A stretch of 64,000 bases of DNA from Pedobacter sandarakinus. Lineage in GTDB: Bacteria > Bacteroidota > Bacteroidia > Sphingobacteriales > Sphingobacteriaceae. The notes under the pieces are model-generated. The model made no database searches and was not told the DNA's origin. It saw nothing but the letters and a program-made list of their open reading frames with translations. The stretch lies in assembly GCF_026240095.1 (NCBI RefSeq), contig NZ_JAPIVG010000004.1, positions 186,001 to 250,000 of the forward strand, written 5' to 3'. The position numbers and the translations under genes are program-made. Positions 61,642 through 64,000 of the stretch are shown piece after piece (within the stretch, counting starts at the first letter, position 1; each line of letters opens with the position of its first letter).

Positions 61642-64000
61642 TTAAAAAGGCATACCTATACCAAAATTGTACTGTAAGAAACGGTAAGTATCTGGCGAGT
61701 GGGTATTATAATAGTTATCTTTAAAGTCTCTACCACCAGATAAAAATTTGCCAATAACCCATTGTTCACTTCCATTGAATTGTGGGTCTTTGAGTTTTAG
61801 GCCAATATCGAACCTAAAAACAAAGTATTGTACATCGTACCTAAAACCAACACCCGTACCAATTGCTAATTGCTGAGCCAGTTTACTTAGTTTAAATAAG
61901 GCTTTTTCTCTTACCGAATCATCGGTAACAGGCAAGAAGCTAGAGTTATTCAAATTCCAAATATTTCCGGCGTCTACGAAAGCGGCTCCCTTAAGCGTGC
62001 CTCCAAAAAACTTCTTCAGCATGGTGTATCTATATTCGAAATTGGTTTCGATTTTCATCTCCCCTAGCTGGTCTAGACCAAAAAAAGCACGACGGCCTTC
62101 GGGAGTTTTAATTACCTCCCGATTATAATTACCTGGTCCAAGTGTTCTGGCCTGCCACGCCCTAATTCCGCTTGCGCCACCTGCGAAAAACAACTTCTCG
62201 AATGGAATGCCATAATCTATCGAATTACCATAAGCGTAACCTACACCAGCATTTACCCTTGCTATAAATTGCTTTTCGCCACCCAAATGCTTGTACCATC
62301 TTAAATCTATTTCAGGCCGCACATACTGGTTAAAGGGAAGACCTAAAAACTTTGCAGTATTACTGTTCTCAGGATCGCGTTGCGCACCCGTAATACTGGT
62401 AATGGCCTGTAACAGGTTGCCGGCAATGTCAATTCCTCCCCTTAAATAAACAAAAGTTCTATACTGATTTAATTTATCGTTATTTAAGGTGTATACATAT
62501 TTCATGCCCAGGGTAAAGTCTTTCCGATCTAACAGTGCGGCATAATATAGGTTATTAATCAGCGTGGTTTGGTCTATACCCGGTTGCAGGTTTCCAAACC
62601 GGTATTCGAAATTTAGGGGCGTAAATGAGTGGAGCTTAGACTTGGTTTCGAACCAATCGTAGGTTATCGAATTTATAAATATATTCCGTACCGAAACATC
62701 TTTCTGCAAGGCATAAATATAACTGGAAGAGAATGTGGTGTGCGGCATGCCATTGGCACCCAATACAGGGTTGTAGAAGGGGATAATCAACCGAGGTACA
62801 GAAATGCTGGCGCTGATGGAAAAATCCCTTTGGTAAATATCGCTGAAGGGTTTCGACCCATTACCAAGCCGAGACTGCAAACCACCTTTCACCTGCAACT
62901 CGAAACGCTCTGCCCCACCAAACAAATTATTGTTAGAATAGGTATTACTTAGGTTAAAACCAACCGTTCCGCCATTAAAGGGCACCTCTCCCTCTACCCT
63001 ATTACTCATCACTTTTTGTGGCGTAAGTAAAATAATGGGAATAATTTTATTTGATGTGCTATCGCGATTATAATAATCTATTTTAACATTTTTAAAGATA
63101 TTAAGCTCATAAAGCCGATCGTAAGTTAAATTTTCATTTCTGATGTCGTAGCGTTCACCCCGTTTTAAAAAATCATACCGCACAATTGGGTTGCGTCGGT
63201 ATCGTTTAGAAAAATCGGTAAAAATTATGCCGTTAACGGTATCCTTGCTCAATTTTGTGCGCACAGAATCTGGAAACCCATCAGGACTTGGTGCAATGAT
63301 CATATGCGTGTAATCGATATTATACTGCTTGTGTGGTCCGGTTGCAGGATTGGTAATATTCAGTCTTAAATCAACTTTTTCCGGCTTCTCTGTTTCAATA
63401 ACATCGAAGTTCACATATGGTCGTAAAAAATAAAAGTAGCCATTTTCCTTCATCACGCGGTAGATTTGTTCACGCTCGTAGGTGAGCGAATCTACATCGT
63501 ACTGCATCCCTTCGTGTAAGCGTGTGAAAGCTGGCTTATTAGCATGATATGTGTCTTTAACTGTGTTGTTGGAAATTTCATCAGATATCTGATCAATATA
63601 TGACGCTTTACCCTGATCGGCTTTAAAATTAATTTCTGCCTTTTTATTTTTTACCTGGATGTTGGCGGTTACCTTCGCCTGGAAATACCCTTTACCTTTT
63701 AAAAACTTCTCTATCTGGTTTCTGGAAATCTCTACGAGTGTACTATCCAATATTGCCGGGGGTGTACCAAAAGATTTGATGTTGCTGGTTTTATATCTGC
63801 CATCTTTGGTGTTGAAAAGGTTATAAAGCGGCACATTGATACTGAATGCAGAAATTGGCCTGATATCTTTTTGCACATAGTTGTAAGCCTGCTCCTCAAA
63901 TCTTGTGTCTACACTATCTATGGTAACTTTTTTAACGATTGCCTGATAATCTGCGATGTATTTTGTTGAAGAGCAGCCCTGAATTAAAACAATAATTAAT
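61642..64000 (-). CDS. tamL: TamL-like BamA/TamA outer membrane lipoprotein, 5' end outside window
   Basis: The minus-strand frame stays open to the right edge (position 63999), so the extreme N-terminus is missing. The first visible residues contain a lipobox, LIQGC. POTRA-like domains follow (ISRNQIEKFLKGKGYFQAKVTANI and later). The C-terminal half is a BamA/TamA beta-barrel, ending in FLQYNFGIGMPF with the terminal aromatic typical of outer-membrane proteins. Lipoprotein members of this family in Bacteroidota are called TamL, which together with TamB moves barrel proteins or lipids. TamB is not seen in the window. An internal GTG at 63876 is not the start. Confidence 0.9.
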   Translation of the reverse strand, partial: LIIVLIQGCSSTKYIADYQAIVKKVTIDSVDTRFEEQAYNYVQKDIRPISAFSINVPLYNLFNTKDGRYKTSNIKSFGTPPAILDSTLVEISRNQIEKFLKGKGYFQAKVTANIQVKNKKAEINFKADQGKASYIDQISDEISNNTVKDTYHANKPAFTRLHEGMQYDVDSLTYEREQIYRVMKENGYFYFLRPYVNFDVIETEKPEKVDLRLNITNPATGPHKQYNIDYTHMIIAPSPDGFPDSVRTKLSKDTVNGIIFTDFSKRYRRNPIVRYDFLKRGERYDIRNENLTYDRLYELNIFKNVKIDYYNRDSTSNKIIPIILLTPQKVMSNRVEGEVPFNGGTVGFNLSNTYSNNNLFGGAERFELQVKGGLQSRLGNGSKPFSDIYQRDFSISASISVPRLIIPFYNPVLGANGMPHTTFSSSYIYALQKDVSVRNIFINSITYDWFETKSKLHSFTPLNFEYRFGNLQPGIDQTTLINNLYYAALLDRKDFTLGMKYVYTLNNDKLNQYRTFVYLRGGIDIAGNLLQAITSITGAQRDPENSNTAKFLGLPFNQYVRPEIDLRWYKHLGGEKQFIARVNAGVGYAYGNSIDYGIPFEKLFFAGGASGIRAWQARTLGPGNYNREVIKTPEGRRAFFGLDQLGEMKIETNFEYRYTMLKKFFGGTLKGAAFVDAGNIWNLNNSSFLPVTDDSVREKALFKLSKLAQQLAIGTGVGFRYDVQYFVFRFDIGLKLKDPQFNGSEQWVIGKFLSGGRDFKDNYYNTHSPDTYRFLQYNFGIGMPF

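Overview
The window looks like a chromosomal segment of a Bacteroidota bacterium, most likely of the family Sphingobacteriaceae (Pedobacter-like). The evidence is a T9SS type-B C-terminal sorting domain (56424-58334), a lipoprotein form of the TamA/BamA family (right edge), several promoters matching the Bacteroidota -7 element TAnnTTTG, a bifunctional HisB, a fused HisI-HisE, a MoaC-Mog fusion and a BatA-type membrane protein. The family assignment is inference. I see no insertion sequence, prophage, rRNA or CRISPR array.

Left edge (1-8.3 kb): an exported TPR-CHAT protease, truncated by the window end, directly follows a lipoprotein of unknown function. Then come a GNAT acetyltransferase and a large exported DUF3857/transglutaminase-like TPR protein with a clear terminator.

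Molybdenum region (8.4-25.7 kb): one strand carries a nearly complete molybdenum cofactor set (XdhC chaperone, MocA-like cytidylyltransferase, moaA, moeA, a TauE/SafE permease, moaD, a moeB-rhodanese fusion, moaE, a moaC-mog fusion). Facing it is a three-subunit PaoABC-like aldehyde oxidoreductase whose 2Fe-2S subunit has a Tat signal. After a GH32 levanase/fructanase, a truncated NTF2-like gene and a Lys/Met-rich exported peptide comes a second molybdoenzyme: a Tat-exported sulfite-oxidase-fold protein with its own b-type cytochrome. It converges on exported lipoprotein MsrA and MsrB, so 24.1-26.9 kb looks like an envelope methionine-sulfoxide repair locus.

Middle (27.3-42.8 kb, nearly all minus strand): tRNA-Leu(CAA), hscB, rseP, dxr, a decayed gene remnant, a GH3-like adenylase, two family-2 glycosyltransferases, a dihydroorotase homologue that has lost almost all its metal ligands, a BatA-type protein and an L,D-transpeptidase.

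Histidine operon (42.85-50.9 kb): hisG-D-C-B-H-A-F-IE covers the whole pathway. A promoter, a 15-residue leader peptide with five His codons and a terminator hairpin precede it, which is the layout of transcription attenuation. Two gaps inside the operon hold repeat-like sequence.

Right part (50.9-64 kb): a WD40 protein, an NlpC/P60 hydrolase, a universal stress protein, a serine beta-lactamase-like enzyme, a ferredoxin divergent from a LuxC-type acyl-CoA reductase with overlapping promoter elements, a T9SS cargo protein, a small unknown gene coupled to ftsE, grpE, dnaJ, and TamL running off the right edge.
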